Assembly (NCBI GenBank): GCA_963823675.1 | Contig: CAWGMT010000007.1 | Span: 310,001 to 374,000 of the forward strand | DNA from: CAWGMT01 sp963823675 | GTDB taxonomy: Bacteria; Planctomycetota; Planctomycetia; Isosphaerales; Isosphaeraceae | Reading direction: 5' to 3' | DNA: 64,000 bases | Shown: one piece after another, positions 49,227-60,092 of the stretch | Layout: the number at the start of each line of letters is the position of its first letter | Position numbering within the stretch: the stretch's first letter is position 1 | The notes under the pieces: generated by a model | What the model saw: only the letters and a program-made list of their open reading frames with translations | Told to the model about the DNA's origin: nothing | Database searches by the model: none | Position numbers and translations under genes: made by a program

Positions 49227-52200
49227 ATGAGACTTCCAATAACGATCGCCCTGGTTTGGCTCCCGATACTGGCGGGGCCCACGCGGGGTTGGGGCGTCGA
49301 TGGGTCGGCGGGGGGACACGACTTTGACAGCCGGGTTGGCCCGATCGTCGCGCGCCGGTGCCTCGACTGCCATTCGGGCATCAATCCCAAGGGCAAGCTC
49401 GACCTCGGCCAGCGCGCGCTGGCGCTCGCGGGGGGAAAGACCGGCGTGGCGATCGTGCCGGGAAAGCCCGATGAGAGCTTGCTGTGGGAACGGGTCGAAT
49501 CGGGCGAGATGCCGCCGAACGCGCCGCTTCCGGACGCTGAGAAGGTCGCGCTTCGGGAGTGGATCGCCTCCGGTGCGGTCTGGGGCTCCGACCCGATTGA
49601 TCCCTATCAGGTCACCACCGGCCGCCGCGCGGGCCGTGACTGGTGGTCTCTTCAGCCCGTGCGCCGGGTCGATCCGCCGCGCGTCCTTCGCAATGGCTGG
49701 GCCAAGCAGCCGATCGACGCGTTCGTGCTCAAGAAGATGGAAGCCAGCGGGCTCTCGCCGGCCGCCGAGGCCGACCGGCTCGCTCTGATCCGCCGGCTCA
49801 GCTTTGACCTGACCGGCCTGCCCCCCACACCCGACGAAGTCGACACGTTTGTGGGAGACTCGGCGCCCGGTGCCTACGAGCGGCTGGTCGATCGCTATCT
49901 TGCGTCTCCCCAGTACGGGCCTCGGTGGGCTCGCTGGTGGCTCGACCTGGCCCGCTATGGCGAAAGCAACGGATTCGAATATGACGAGTTTCGCCCCAAT
50001 GCGTGGCGCTATCGCGACTGGGTGATCGGCGCCCTCAATCGCGACCTGCCTTACGATCAATTTGGCCGTCTGCAACTGGCCGGCGATGTCCTCGTTCCGC
50101 GCGACCCTGGGGCGATCGAGGCGACGGGTTTTCTGGTCGCCGGCGCCTACGATACCGCCGGCCAGAACCAGCAGAGCGCTGCGATGAAGGCCATGGTCCG
50201 CGGCGACGAGCTCGAGGATGTCATCGGTACCGTCGGCCAGACCTTCCTGGGCCTGACCTTGAACTGCGCCCGGTGCCACGACCACAAGTTCGACCCGGTT
50301 CCGCAGGTGGAGTACTACCGCCTGGCGTCGGCCTTCGGCGGTGTCCGTCACGGTGAGCGCGATTTGTCGGAAATCGACCCGGATTCGATCGCGTCTCGTG
50401 GACGCGTTCAGGCGCATTTGGAGCGCATCGGGGCGATTGAAGCTCCCGTTCGCCGCCGTCTCGGGTCCGCACGCAAAAACCCGCCGCCATCGGCTCCGGT
50501 CGCGGTCGCCGCCTGGGATTTTGACTGCGGGCCCGACGATCGCGTCGGCTCACTCAAGCTCACACTTCACGGGGACGCGGTTCTGGGCGCCCGAGGGCCT
50601 TCGTCTCGACGGCAAGACCGGATACGCTGCCACGTCCTTCCTGCCGCGCGGTCTTAAAGCCAAGACCATCGAGGTCTGGGTGAGGCTTGAACGCCTCGAT
50701 CAGCGAGGCGGAGGGGCGATTAGCGTCCAGACGCGGGACGGCAGCATATTCGATGCGATCGTGTTCGCCGAGCGAGAGCTCGGGCGCTGGATGGCCGGCA
50801 GCGATAACTTCAAGCGGTACCGGAGCGTGTCGGGACCGATTGAGACCGACGCGGCGTCGCTGCCGATCCAGATAGCGATCACCTATGCCGAGGACGGCAC
50901 GATCCGCGTTTTCCGCCAAGGGAAGCCCTACGGCGTTCCCTACAAATCCTCTACAGCAGTCGCGTTTCCGCCGGGCGATACCCAGGTTGTCTTCGGGCTG
51001 CGCCATTTCCCGCCCGGCGGCGACCGGATGCTCCAGGGGACTGTCGTCCGGGCTCGGCTTTATGACCGGGCAGTAAATCCATCGGAGCTCGCGGCTTCCT
51101 GGGGCGCATTCAAAGATTCCGTCGATTTATCGGTCATCATCGCGGCCCTTCCTGCCCGGCTTCGCGAAGAGCGATCCCACCTGCTCGATGAGGTCAATAA
51201 GCTGCGGTCCGCAATGACGGGCCGGCGCCGTAAAGCCTATGCGGTATCGCCACGGGACGCGGGGATCATGCGGGTGCAGATCCGTGGCAATCCCCAGCAG
51301 CTTGGCGAGGTCGTGGCCCCTGGGGGCGTCTCGGCGATCGCGGGACTGCGCGCCGACTTCAATCTGGCGGCGGACGCTCCCGAGGCCGAGCGTCGCAAGC
51401 GGCTAGCGAGCTGGATCTGCAACGCGAAAAACCCGCTCTTCGCGCGGGTGCTGGTCAACCGGCTCTGGCAGGCGCATTTCGGAGTCGGGCTGGTGGAATC
51501 GCCCAGCGACCTGGGATTCAACGGCGGCGCGCCCTCCCATCCCGAGCTGCTCGATTGGCTGGCCGCCGAGCTCGTCGCGCGGGGATGGAGTCTCAAGGCG
51601 ATGCACCGCCTGATCGTCAGCTCGGCGGCATATCGCCAGTCGTCTCGCGCGAGCCCATCGGGGCGGCCGCGCGACGCCGGCAATCGGCTGCTCTGGCGCA
51701 AGGCGCCGGTCCGGCTCGAAGCCGAGATGGTCCGCGACGCCATGCTTGCCGCTGCGGGCCAGCTTGATCTCAAGCTCAACGGCCCGAGTTTTCACGACTA
51801 CCGGGTCATCAAGAGCCCGGGTACGCCGGCCGTGCTCTACGCCGCGGTCTCGCCGGACGCTGGCGGACTGAATCGGCGCACGGTTTTCCGGGCCTGGGCG
51901 CGCGGCGGGCGGAGTGCTTTCCTCGACGCCTTTGACTGCCCCGATCCTTCGACCACCGCGCCCCGCCGTCAGGTCACGACGACCCCGCTCCAGGCACTAT
52001 CGCTTCTGAACAATGCCCTGGTCCTGCACCTTGCGGATGCGCTCGCCGCCCGCCTGGTGCGCGACGTGGGCTCCGATCCCCGCAACCAGGTCGATTGGGC
52101 CTACCGGCTGGCCTTCGGCCGGCGGCCCCAGCCCGCCGAGCAAAGAGAGGCGATCGCGGTCGTCGAGAGGTTCGGCGCCGCCACGCTCGCACGAGCGATC

Positions 52201-52233
52201 TTCAACACTAACGAATTCCTCTACGTTGACTGA
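49227..52233 (+). CDS. Planctomycete cytochrome c / DUF1549 / LamG-like / DUF1553 protein, frameshifted
   Basis: Exported protein of the PSCyt1-PSCyt2-PSD1 type. Start 49227 (MRLPITIALVWLPILAG) gives a signal peptide and has GGGAAGG upstream. Haem-binding RRCLDCHSGINPKGKLDL near residue 43; DUF1549 with AIDAFVLKKME-type PIDAFVLKKMEASGLSP, SFDLTGLPPTPDEVD, RWARWWLDLARYGESNGFEY and LNCARCHDHKFDPVPQ (a second CxxCH). A concanavalin-like insert follows (KAKTIEVWVRLERLDQRGGG), then DUF1553 with LVNRLWQAHFGVGLVESPSD, GFNGGAPSHPELLDWLA and TTPLQALSLLNNALV. The frame slips at 50586-50593 (GGCGCCCGAGGG). Repaired about 1002 residues. It pairs with the DUF1501 gene 34 bases downstream. Confidence 0.87.
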
Positions 52234-52267
52234 CTGTCTGACCGGGTGAGTTTCGAGCGAGGCCTTC

Positions 52268-53689
52268 ATGGATCGGCGCGAGTTCTTCTCCTGGGTACGC
52301 GACGGACTGGCGAGCGCCGCGGCCGCCACGCTGATGCTACGGGATGGGACGCTGCGGGCCGGCGGGCCCGGCGACGCGATTCCCGCGTGCCCGCACTTTG
52401 CGCCGAAGGCAACACGTGCGATTCATATTTGCCTCTGCGGGGCGATGAGCCATGTCGACACCTTCGACTACAAGCCCGGGCTGGTCGCGGCGCACGGCCA
52501 GTCTCTCCAGTCGCCCGCCAAGCCCGACGTGTTCTTCGGTCAGGTCGGCCGCCTGCGAAAACCCGACTGGGAGTTCCGCCAGCGGGGCGAAAGCGGCTTG
52601 TGGGTCTCGGATCTCTTCCCCCACCTGGGTGGGCAGGCCGATCTGTTGACCGTCATCCGCTCGATGGTTGCTGAGACCTCGAACCACACGCCGGCGACGT
52701 TCCAGGAAAACAGCGGGTTCCGGCTCAACGGCTTTCCGGTATTGGGCGCCTGGCTTGGCTATGGCCTGGGCTGCGAGTCGGACGACTTGCCGGCTTTCGT
52801 CGTGATCCCCGATGCCCGCGAGTACCCCGCCGGTGGTACGATCAACTGGACCAACGGCTTTCTACCGGCGCGTCACCAGGGAGTTGTGATTCGCCCGCAG
52901 GGTGAGCCCATCGACGACCTGTTCCCGGCCCGCCCGATCGCCCCTCTCGCCGAGAAGGCCGCCCATGAGCTGATCGCCGCGATGAACCGGCGCCATCTCG
53001 AACGCCGGGGCAGCGACGACGCGCTCGCCGCCCGCATCCGCGGTTACGAGCTGGCCGCGCGGATGCAAATCTCCGTCCCGCAAGTCGCCGACCTGACAAG
53101 CGAGCCGGCCGAGACCCTCGCGCTCTACGGCGTGAACCGGCCAGAAACCCAAGATTTTGGCCGGGGCTGTCTGATCGCTCGCCGTCTGATCGAGCGCGGT
53201 GTTCGTTTCGTGCAGCTTTTCTCGGGGGGAACCTTCGGCAGCCCGAGACGTAACTGGGACGGGCACGAGGACATGAAGGCCAACCACGGCCAGGAGGCGC
53301 TGCGGATCGACCGACCGGTTGCCGGCTTGCTCGCCGACCTGCGCCGGCGGGGCCTGCTCGACGACACGCTGGTTCTCTGCACGACCGAGTTCGGGCGTAC
53401 GCCGTTCGCCCAGTCGGCCGCCGACCTCGTCGGCAAGGGCCGCGACCACAACCAGTATGGATTCACCGTCTGGCTCGCGGGAGCCGGCCTCAAGCCCGGC
53501 ATGGCCTACGGTTCGACCGACGAGATCGGCTGGAAAGCCGCCGAGAACGTGGTGACCTGGCCCGACTTCCACGCGACCGTCCTCCACTTGCTAGGCATCG
53601 ATCACCAGAGGCTTACATATTACCATAACGGGATTTTCCGCCGTTTGACGAACGTCCATGGGCATGTCGTCAAGCCGATCCTGGCGTGA
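52268..53689 (+). CDS. DUF1501 domain-containing (sulfatase-fold) exported protein
   Basis: 473 residues, intact. The N-terminus MDRREFFSWVRDGLASAAAA resembles a Tat signal (RREFF). Diagnostic sequence: AIHICLCGAMSHVDTFDYKP, GLWVSDLFPHLGGQADLLTV, TSNHTPATFQENSGF, GARFVQLF-type GVRFVQLFSGGTFGSPRRNW with DGHEDMKANH, LVLCTTEFGRTPF and KGRDHNQYGFTVWLAGAGLK. DUF1501 proteins have an alkaline-phosphatase/sulfatase-like core and are nearly always coded after a DUF1549/DUF1553 gene in planctomycetes, as here. The function of the pair is not established. Convergent with the next gene, 2 bases apart. Confidence 0.9.
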   Translation: MDRREFFSWVRDGLASAAAATLMLRDGTLRAGGPGDAIPACPHFAPKATRAIHICLCGAMSHVDTFDYKPGLVAAHGQSLQSPAKPDVFFGQVGRLRKPDWEFRQRGESGLWVSDLFPHLGGQADLLTVIRSMVAETSNHTPATFQENSGFRLNGFPVLGAWLGYGLGCESDDLPAFVVIPDAREYPAGGTINWTNGFLPARHQGVVIRPQGEPIDDLFPARPIAPLAEKAAHELIAAMNRRHLERRGSDDALAARIRGYELAARMQISVPQVADLTSEPAETLALYGVNRPETQDFGRGCLIARRLIERGVRFVQLFSGGTFGSPRRNWDGHEDMKANHGQEALRIDRPVAGLLADLRRRGLLDDTLVLCTTEFGRTPFAQSAADLVGKGRDHNQYGFTVWLAGAGLKPGMAYGSTDEIGWKAAENVVTWPDFHATVLHLLGIDHQRLTYYHNGIFRRLTNVHGHVVKPILA

Positions 53690-53691
53690 GG

Positions 53692-54519
53692 TCATCGAGT
53701 GGCCGACAATTCGATTCCCAGCATCTTGAGCGTCGTGTCGAACCGTTCCCACGGGACGGGCTTGCTGGGGAGGTCGGCCGTCTTGGTGTCGAGACCCAGG
53801 TCCAGGATATACATGGTCTCTTCGTAATTGGATTTGCGCCGCGCTGCCCGGCGGCTGGCAACGGCCGCGGCCTGGCTTTCAAACTCCTTGGCCATGGACA
53901 GGAGGGTCAAGATTCGTTCGCCGTGCGTGGCGTGCTCGACACGGATCGACGCGCAGTCTGCCCAGTTGCGAAACCTCATCAGGTCGCCGCGGCGGACCAG
54001 TAACACGGTCGAGAGGAAGTGTCCTCCCAGATAGAGGGCGCCCCGCTCGAACACCGGCGCCATGATCCACACGTCGTGCGGAAACGTGCGCTCACGCAAC
54101 TGCCCACACACCCAGATCGCCAGTTCCTGGAGCAGGTATGAACCCATCTTTCCTTCCATCGAAACCAGGGGAGCGGTCAATTTGGTCGCGGCGGCCCGCG
54201 CCTGAAACTCGTCGCGAGCGGCGATGTTGGGAAAGACTGTTTCAACCGGGTCGCGACCGCACGAGCGGATGCGCAGTACCTCGGTTCCATCGTCACAACG
54301 ATCGATCAAGATCTTCTCGATCGTGACGACTTCATCCGACTCGCCGCGCTCCGCCATCTTGAGCTGACGGTACCGCCGCCACATGCCCCACAACCTGCCC
54401 GCCGTGACGCCCAGGAGAAAAATGCCCCCGGTGACGGCGACGCGCAGAATGTCCCCTCGGAACGGGGAATTCCAGAGATCACCAGCGTTCTGCCAAACCG
54501 AATTCCAGAAGTTGACCAC
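53692..54519 (-). CDS. Hypothetical membrane-anchored protein
   Basis: 275 residues, family not recognised. One TM segment near the N-terminus (LRVAVTGGIFLLGVTAGRLW, about residues 26-45) is followed by a basic stretch (RRYRQLKMAERG) and a soluble alpha/beta-looking domain (VVTIEKILIDRCDDGTEVLR, APVFERGALYLGGHFLSTVL). By the positive-inside rule the domain is probably cytoplasmic. Codon use looks like that of real genes in this window, and the frame is clean over 276 codons. Its stop lies 2 bases from the DUF1501 stop. Confidence 0.6.
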   Translation of the reverse strand: MVNFWNSVWQNAGDLWNSPFRGDILRVAVTGGIFLLGVTAGRLWGMWRRYRQLKMAERGESDEVVTIEKILIDRCDDGTEVLRIRSCGRDPVETVFPNIAARDEFQARAAATKLTAPLVSMEGKMGSYLLQELAIWVCGQLRERTFPHDVWIMAPVFERGALYLGGHFLSTVLLVRRGDLMRFRNWADCASIRVEHATHGERILTLLSMAKEFESQAAAVASRRAARRKSNYEETMYILDLGLDTKTADLPSKPVPWERFDTTLKMLGIELSATR

Positions 54520-55004
54520 GTCTTTCGTCCTTTACGCACGCGATGGCAACCAGATCCTGATCCTCGTCGGAGCCTCGGCCTGGAGCCCTTTGATGGATAA
54601 CCCATCTGCGGGGTGTCGGTCCGGTGCATCCACGCGCTCTTGATCGCGTCTCCAAGAACGTTCTACCGAGATTCAGTTGTCTATTCGTCCGATGTCTGAA
54701 CTTCTTCTGAGATAAAGCAGCTCCTTGTCGCTTGGGTCAATCCGTGTGTCTCAAGTTCCGCAGGTTAGGCGGCTTCCTCAAGTGTGCCAGTCCCGCGCGG
54801 GAGATCCTGGTTCGGCTCAAGTCCTACGCGACTTCGGGATCATCTCAGCGGCAGGCACGGAAGGCTCCTGGTCGTGGAGCGGTTCATCGAGAAGCTTCCG
54901 GATTGTAACGTGAAGGCGTAGACTTGTCGTAGGGAGCCGGCCAAATTTCGCCGGGACTGCGCCAGACCCGCGAACCTACGATCGCGTGCAGCGCGAGACG
55001 AGCC
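54520..55004. other. Intergenic region without a recognised gene
   Basis: About 480 bases between two divergent genes. It is slightly less GC-rich than the flanks. Several short frames exist but none resembles a known protein. It must contain both promoters; no clear operator or RNA element seen. Confidence 0.4.
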
Positions 55005-56141
55005 ATGACACGACAACTCGTACTGCCTATCCGAGACAGTGTTGCGCGAGTATCGGTAATCGCCGGCGCCTGCATTGGCACTTTGGTCGCCCTGGCGAGC
55101 GGTGCATGGGCCGTTTTTGTGCTCCAGCCTTTCGGACAACGGGAGCCGGCCTTCGCGACCATTGCTGGCATCCTGGCCCTGATCGTCCTCGGTCCACGGC
55201 TCAGTTCCCGCTTCCGAGCAACTCCGCAAACCGGTCGCCCTCGACGCTTGCGGCGATCCCTCCGGTCGGGAAGGCGTCTCTTGATCGGCGGACTCTCGTG
55301 CTGGCTTGGGCTGATTGCCTGGTCGAGCTTGAGCGCCGGCGGCGTGATGCCTCCCGCCAAGTCCGACCCTCGCGCCGTCCGGGTACTCACCTGGAACATT
55401 CTCCACGGCCGCGACCGCGGTGCGCCCTGGACGCGATGGGGCTGGGCAGCGCGAAAGAAGGCGCTCGAGGCAGCCCTCGCGGCGACACAACCCGAGATCT
55501 TTTGCGTCCAGGAGGCGCTGTGCGACCAGGTTGACTCGATCGCCGCCTTCTTGCCCGATCACAATCATGTCGGTGTCGGACGCGACGACGGCCGATCGGC
55601 GGGAGAGTATTGCGCGATCTTCTTTGATTCTCGTCGCTTTGTGGAAATCGAGGCCGGCACGTTTTGGCTGGCGGAGCCGACTGACGAACCGCCCTCCGGA
55701 CTCACCCTGGGCCCCAAACGGATCTGCACTTGGGCCCGGTTGCGCGAGCGAGCTTCCGGCCGTCACTTCCGAGTATATAACACGCATCTGTACTTGACGG
55801 AGAAAGCGCGCCAACGTGCTGTCCGAGTCATTCTCGCGCGGATCGCCTCAGGCGATCCCAACGACGCACTTCTGGTCACTGGCGACTATAACGCTACTCC
55901 CGGCGCATCGAGCCGCCTGCTCTTTGGGGAATCCGGCTTGCGCTCGACCGCCGAATTGATCGGCGGATCGACGACGCTCCCGACCTATCATTTTTACGGA
56001 ATTCGCCTCCGAAATCTCGACGAGATCCTCTGTAGTCGAGACTGGGTTGTCCGTGAACACCGCGTGCTCGACGTCAAGCCTGGGAATACCTATCCCTCGG
56101 ACCATTTTGGCGTCATGGCCGATTTGGTCCTCACTCCTTGA
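55005..56141 (+). CDS. Endonuclease/exonuclease/phosphatase family protein with N-terminal membrane helices
   Basis: 378 residues. Two or three hydrophobic helices in the first 120 residues (VSVIAGACIGTLVALASGAW, FATIAGILALIVLG, RLLIGGLSCWLGLIAWSSLS) anchor a metal-dependent EEP domain. Its motifs are VRVLTWNILHGRDRG, PEIFCVQEALCDQVD (catalytic Glu), GRHFRVYNTHLYL, LVTGDYNATPGASS (Asp/Asn) and TYPSDHFGVMADLVL (catalytic Asp-His). This fits a phosphodiesterase acting on nucleic acid, inositol phosphate or lipid head groups outside or at the membrane. Intact; substrate unknown. Confidence 0.85.
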   Translation: MTRQLVLPIRDSVARVSVIAGACIGTLVALASGAWAVFVLQPFGQREPAFATIAGILALIVLGPRLSSRFRATPQTGRPRRLRRSLRSGRRLLIGGLSCWLGLIAWSSLSAGGVMPPAKSDPRAVRVLTWNILHGRDRGAPWTRWGWAARKKALEAALAATQPEIFCVQEALCDQVDSIAAFLPDHNHVGVGRDDGRSAGEYCAIFFDSRRFVEIEAGTFWLAEPTDEPPSGLTLGPKRICTWARLRERASGRHFRVYNTHLYLTEKARQRAVRVILARIASGDPNDALLVTGDYNATPGASSRLLFGESGLRSTAELIGGSTTLPTYHFYGIRLRNLDEILCSRDWVVREHRVLDVKPGNTYPSDHFGVMADLVLTP

Positions 56142-56152
56142 AATGCTCGACC

Positions 56153-56776
56153 TCAAACGAGCGTGCCGCGCATTTCGCCGAAAGTGAAATTCCCGGGCCC
56201 AACTGGCGAGTCTGGGTTGCTGTCATTCAGTCCGTTATCGGTCTGAACGTTGACATAGACGTCCCCTGCCTGGATGTCCTTGATCAGTGCCGAGAGGGGA
56301 TGATTCACGAGGGGCCCGATGAGGTAAGGCGCCTTGATTACCGTGAAGAAAGTCGAGGCCGAGATCGGACCGCTGTTGTTACCCGGCTTGAGCAAAAGCT
56401 CAACCGGCACCCCGATGTCCGGAGATGCTGGATCGCCGGGATACCTGGTGTCATTCAGCGTCACAGCCGCGACATTGCTGATGTTGGAGAATCGACCGGA
56501 GACGTCGATTGTTTGGCCATTGTACTTGACAGTGAAGGTCATCCGACCCGACGCGGGATCGTTGGCCGGAGGCAAAGGAGGCGGGTTCTTGATTTCGGGC
56601 GCGACCATGTTCTTGGACGAGAGGATGGCCACGAAGTAGGTCTGGCTCTTGCCGTGCTCGGGTTGTTGCAGAGGCGCTGCACCGACTGAATGCGCAGCCC
56701 CACCACTCGGGGCGAGGCGGTCTTCCATCGCCTCGAGCTGCAACCGGCGCTCCACCCTCCGTCGCCCGCTCGCCAT
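56153..56776 (-). CDS. CHRD-domain surface protein with planctomycete LExMEDR motif
   Basis: 207 residues from the ATG at 56776, chosen because AGGAGG lies seven bases upstream (an in-frame ATG at 56842 has none). Near the N-terminus stands LQLEAMEDRLAPSGG, the planctomycete LE-x-ME-x-R surface-protein signature. The rest is a single CHRD-type domain: MTFTVKYNGQTIDVSGRFSN, VAAVTLNDTRYPGDPASPDI, and the signature LIKDIQAGDVYVNVQTDNG with FTFGEMRGTL at the end. CHRD domains are named after chordin; their bacterial role is unknown, and export to the cell surface is inferred. Convergent with the EEP gene. Confidence 0.78.
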   Translation of the reverse strand: MASGRRRVERRLQLEAMEDRLAPSGGAAHSVGAAPLQQPEHGKSQTYFVAILSSKNMVAPEIKNPPPLPPANDPASGRMTFTVKYNGQTIDVSGRFSNISNVAAVTLNDTRYPGDPASPDIGVPVELLLKPGNNSGPISASTFFTVIKAPYLIGPLVNHPLSALIKDIQAGDVYVNVQTDNGLNDSNPDSPVGPGNFTFGEMRGTLV

Positions 56777-57015
56777 GACACGCCTCCTTGCGTCGTCACC
56801 AATCCGGCCCCCGGCCCGCTCGCGCGGAATACCGGCGATCACTCGGTTTTTCGGTCCGACCGCACGCGGATCATGAGAAGATCTTCGTCCCGACTGTTTC
56901 CACGCGGCATGGTCTGCCTGATCCGATCATTTTCCCACAGCCGGCGTTACCCAGTGGTGTCGAGGCTGGCGGAGTAGTAAGTTGAGGCATCAGTCTCTCT
57001 GGGTGAGAGGCGAGA

Positions 57016-58281
57016 ATGCGAAACGCGACTACCGAGGGTCAAATGGTCATGGAAGCACGAGGATGGACGGCGGCCGCTCTTTCCGTCTCAGCGGTCATTC
57101 TGATGGCGGGTTTCGTTCGCGGCGGCGATGAAGGCAGTCCAATCTCCTGGAAGAAGACCGTGATCGAGGGCAAGTTCCGCTCCGAAGGCGTGGCGGTCGC
57201 CGATGTGAACAAGGATGGCAAGCTCGACATTTTGATCGGCGATTCGTGGTACGAAGCGCCGGGCTGGGAGAAGCACGATATTCGCAAACCGGGCGACTTT
57301 GGCGACGGACTGCACAGCTACAGCGACTGCATGACCTGCTGGGCTGACGACATCAACGGCGACGGCTGGCCCGATCAGATCGTCATCGGCTTTCCCGGCT
57401 CTGCCGCGCTCTGGTACGAGAACCCCCAGGGCAAGCCCGGTTACTGGCCGCGGCACGAGATCTGGCACAGCGCCTGCAACGAGACACCGCTCTATGCAGA
57501 CCTGTTCGGAAACGGACGTCGCGTGCTGGTGATGGGCTGGCAGCCCAAGGGCAAGGACAACGAGGGCCAGATGGCCTGGTTCATCCCGGGCAGCGATCCT
57601 ACACAGTCCTGGGAGATGCGCGCGGTGAGCGAGCCCAGCCAGCCCGGCAAGCCAATCCCCGGCACGTTCCGATTCGCGCACGGGCTGGGGGTCGGCGACC
57701 TGAACGGCGATGGCCGCAAGGATGTGATCTGCACGGGCGGTTGGTGGGAACAGCCGCCGTCCGGCGTGAGCGGCACGGCTCCGTGGACATTTCACCCCGC
57801 CAACCTCGGCGACGCCGCGGCCGACATGATCGCCTACGACGTGAACGGCGACGGCAAGCCGGACGTCATCGATAGCTCAGCCCACGGGTACGGTATCTGG
57901 TGGTTCGAGCAGGGAGAGCCGAAGGATGGCTCGCCCGTCTTCACGAAGCACGACCTGTTCCCCGAACTGGTCTCCGAGACTCACGCCCTGATTTCCGCGG
58001 ATATCAATGGTGATGGACTCGATGACCTCGTCACCGGCAAGCGATTCTGGTCGCACGGCAAGAACGAGCCTGGCTCCGACAAACCAGCCCGGCTGTACTG
58101 GTTCGAAGCCCGCCGCGCTCCCGATGGCAAGATCGCCTTCACCCCGCGCGAAATCGACGATCAGAGCGGCATCGGCACTCAATTTGTCGTGACCGATTTC
58201 AACGGCGACCGCCTGCTCGACATCGTCACGGCCAACAAGAAAGGCGTGTTCCTGCTCGAACAGGTCCGCCCGGCGAAATGA
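57016..58281 (+). CDS. FG-GAP/VCBS repeat protein, exported
   Basis: 421 residues. A hydrophobic signal segment near the N-terminus (WTAAALSVSAVILMAGFVRG) precedes six calcium-binding-type D-x-N-x-D-G repeats: DVNKDGKLDILIGD, DINGDGWPDQIVIG, DLNGDGRKDVICTG, DVNGDGKPDVIDSS, DINGDGLDDLVTGK and DFNGDRLLDIVTAN. Such proteins form beta-propellers and often bind ligands at the cell surface. Planctomycetes hold large families of this kind with W-Y/F residues after the repeats (DSWYEAPGWEKHDI), as here. The ATG at 57016 has GAGAGG upstream; 57049 (MEARGWTA) is an alternative. Confidence 0.82.
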   Translation: MRNATTEGQMVMEARGWTAAALSVSAVILMAGFVRGGDEGSPISWKKTVIEGKFRSEGVAVADVNKDGKLDILIGDSWYEAPGWEKHDIRKPGDFGDGLHSYSDCMTCWADDINGDGWPDQIVIGFPGSAALWYENPQGKPGYWPRHEIWHSACNETPLYADLFGNGRRVLVMGWQPKGKDNEGQMAWFIPGSDPTQSWEMRAVSEPSQPGKPIPGTFRFAHGLGVGDLNGDGRKDVICTGGWWEQPPSGVSGTAPWTFHPANLGDAAADMIAYDVNGDGKPDVIDSSAHGYGIWWFEQGEPKDGSPVFTKHDLFPELVSETHALISADINGDGLDDLVTGKRFWSHGKNEPGSDKPARLYWFEARRAPDGKIAFTPREIDDQSGIGTQFVVTDFNGDRLLDIVTANKKGVFLLEQVRPAK

Positions 58282-58318
58282 ACGGGTGAACCAGCCGATA
58301 GGAGGCCGAAAAACACGC

Positions 58319-59439
58319 CTACTCGCCCCGGCCTCCATCTGCGCCATTTCCTCGGCGGACGGCCAGGTGCGGTTCAGTTGCCGACGGAAGGTCGAACAAG
58401 ACGCGGTCAGATCCCTGACGAATCGAGACCGGCTGGTCGCCTTTTCGCGCCCGGGACGATGTCTCGCACGGCGCACCGCCTTGGGCTCGATCACCTTGGT
58501 GGCCAGGCCGAGACGCTCGAGCATGAAGATCACGCAATAGGTCAGGTCGAACTCCCACCAGCGATGCCAGACCGAGGCCGCGGCGGGGTCGCTGTGGTGG
58601 TTGTTATGCCAACCCTCTCCCACGGCCACCAGCGCGACGAACCAGTTGTTCCGGCTGCCCTCGTTGGTCTCGTAATTGCGGTAACCGATCAAGTGGGTCA
58701 GCGAGTTGACCGACCAGGTTGCATGCCATCCGAGCACGGTGCGCACCAGGCCGCCCCAGACGAAGAGGCTCAGGCTGAACTGGAGCGCCCCCATTCCGGT
58801 CCCCGTCGTCATCCAGCCGGCCACCGCGCCGATGATCGGATACATGAGGAGGTGAGCCAGATAGATCGCGGGGCCCAGATACGACTTCTCCAGTCGCATG
58901 TAGAACGGGTCTTGAAGAATGTCATTCGCATATTTCTGCATCGATCCGATGGTTCGGGTCGCGGTGTTTTGATAGAACAGCCAGTTGAAATGACCCCACA
59001 AGAAGTTGACGAGCGGGCTGTGCGGGTCGGGTTGCTCGTCGGAAAAGACGTGATGCATCCGATGCACGGTCACCCACTTGGCCGGGGTATCCTGCAAGGA
59101 ACATTGTGCGAAGAGGGCGAAACCGTGCTCGAGCCACTTGGGCACGGTGAGGCTGCGGTGAGCCAGCAGCCGGTGGTAGCCCAGCGTGATGCCCAGGCCA
59201 TAGAACGGCACGCCCAGAACGGCCAGAGCGACTCCGGTCCAGCTAAACAGCCAGGGAATGAACGCCGTCAGGGCCGCCAGATGAATCGCCGCGATCGGAA
59301 TCATGTAAAGCCAGACCACGCGGTCAAGGCGGACGGTGGCCGGAAGCGGGAGGGGAGCGGAACTCGCGGCTGCGCCGGTCGCCGCGCCGGCCGAAACGGG
59401 TTCCCTAACCGCCGTCGGCGAAGGGCCGAGGTCGCTCAT
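58319..59439 (-). CDS. Delta-9 acyl-lipid/acyl-CoA desaturase
   Basis: Membrane di-iron fatty-acid desaturase. Three histidine boxes are present: GITLGYHRLLAHRS (H-x4-H), TVHRMHHVFSD (H-x2-HH) and EGWHNNHHSDP (H-x2-HH), with TM segments before and between (VVWLYMIPIAAIHLAALTAF, GVALAVLGVPFYGLGITLGY, LGPAIYLAHLLMYPIIGAVA). Start ATG at 59439. The family sequence ends shortly after LERLGLATKVIEPKAVRRAR and SAEEMAQMEAG. In the unshifted frame no stop comes until 57877, but those last 130 or so codons are antisense to the FG-GAP gene. A TAG at 58319 in the next frame is the likely natural end, after a small indel. Repaired about 373 residues. Confidence 0.85.
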
Positions 59440-59716
59440 GTCGGGTCGATCCCATCAATCAGAGGGGTCTTGATGCCGACCGCGGTCACCGGCGCCGAAG
59501 CCGGAGACTGGTCGTGAACAAGGCGGAATGTCGCGATGATTGGCACGAGGATCACCGTTATTATCGGCCGACGCCACCCGTCGCGTCACCGAATGTCGCC
59601 GGTCTTCGTCCCGTTACGATGAGGAAAACTCGGCTTCTCGCGCAATCGCACGCGGAATCGCGGTTCGACTGCGTGGCGCGACGACCCCAGCGGCTGAAAG
59701 GCTCACTCGTTCGCTG

Positions 59717-60020
59717 TCAAAAGTCGATCGCGTCTGAGCTCCTGCTGGACCGGTTGGGCGAGGCCAGCCGAATGTGCCGAATTTGCCGATTGCGGAAGCT
59801 GATCGGATCAGGCTTTCCCGCGATGGCGGCGGAGCTCGGCTGATTGTTCTTCTCCACCGCGACGACGACCACGTAGTGGGGCACCTCCGCGCGGGCGTAC
59901 TCTTCGACCTTGGTCTCCAAGTCGTTGACTGGCGTTTTCGGCGAGGTGACTTCGATGATCAGATAAATGCAATCGTCGCCACTGATGCGGCTCGGTCTGC
60001 ACTGGAACGGCTAACGTTCG
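59717..60020 (-). pseudogene. Degenerate Uma2 endonuclease fragment
   Basis: The minus frame reads DDCIYLIIEVTSPKTPVNDL and ETKVEEYARAEVPHYVVVVA, matching the Uma2 core (EV-x-SP ... K-x2-Y-x4-V-x-Y). The N-terminal third and the WIVDP-type continuation are missing, and after VEKNNQP the sequence is not family-like. It is a remnant related to the intact Uma2 at 595-1215. Confidence 0.65.
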
Positions 60021-60092
60021 CTGTCCCCATCGTGATTCCATTCGCCGCTCGGCGCCCAGGCGATGATCGAATGGATACTCGATCGCCCCGCG

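Noticed and set aside
57877..58318. C-terminal extension of the desaturase
   Set aside because: It is antisense to the well-supported FG-GAP gene and carries no desaturase sequence; a stop in the next frame at 58319 is the likely end.
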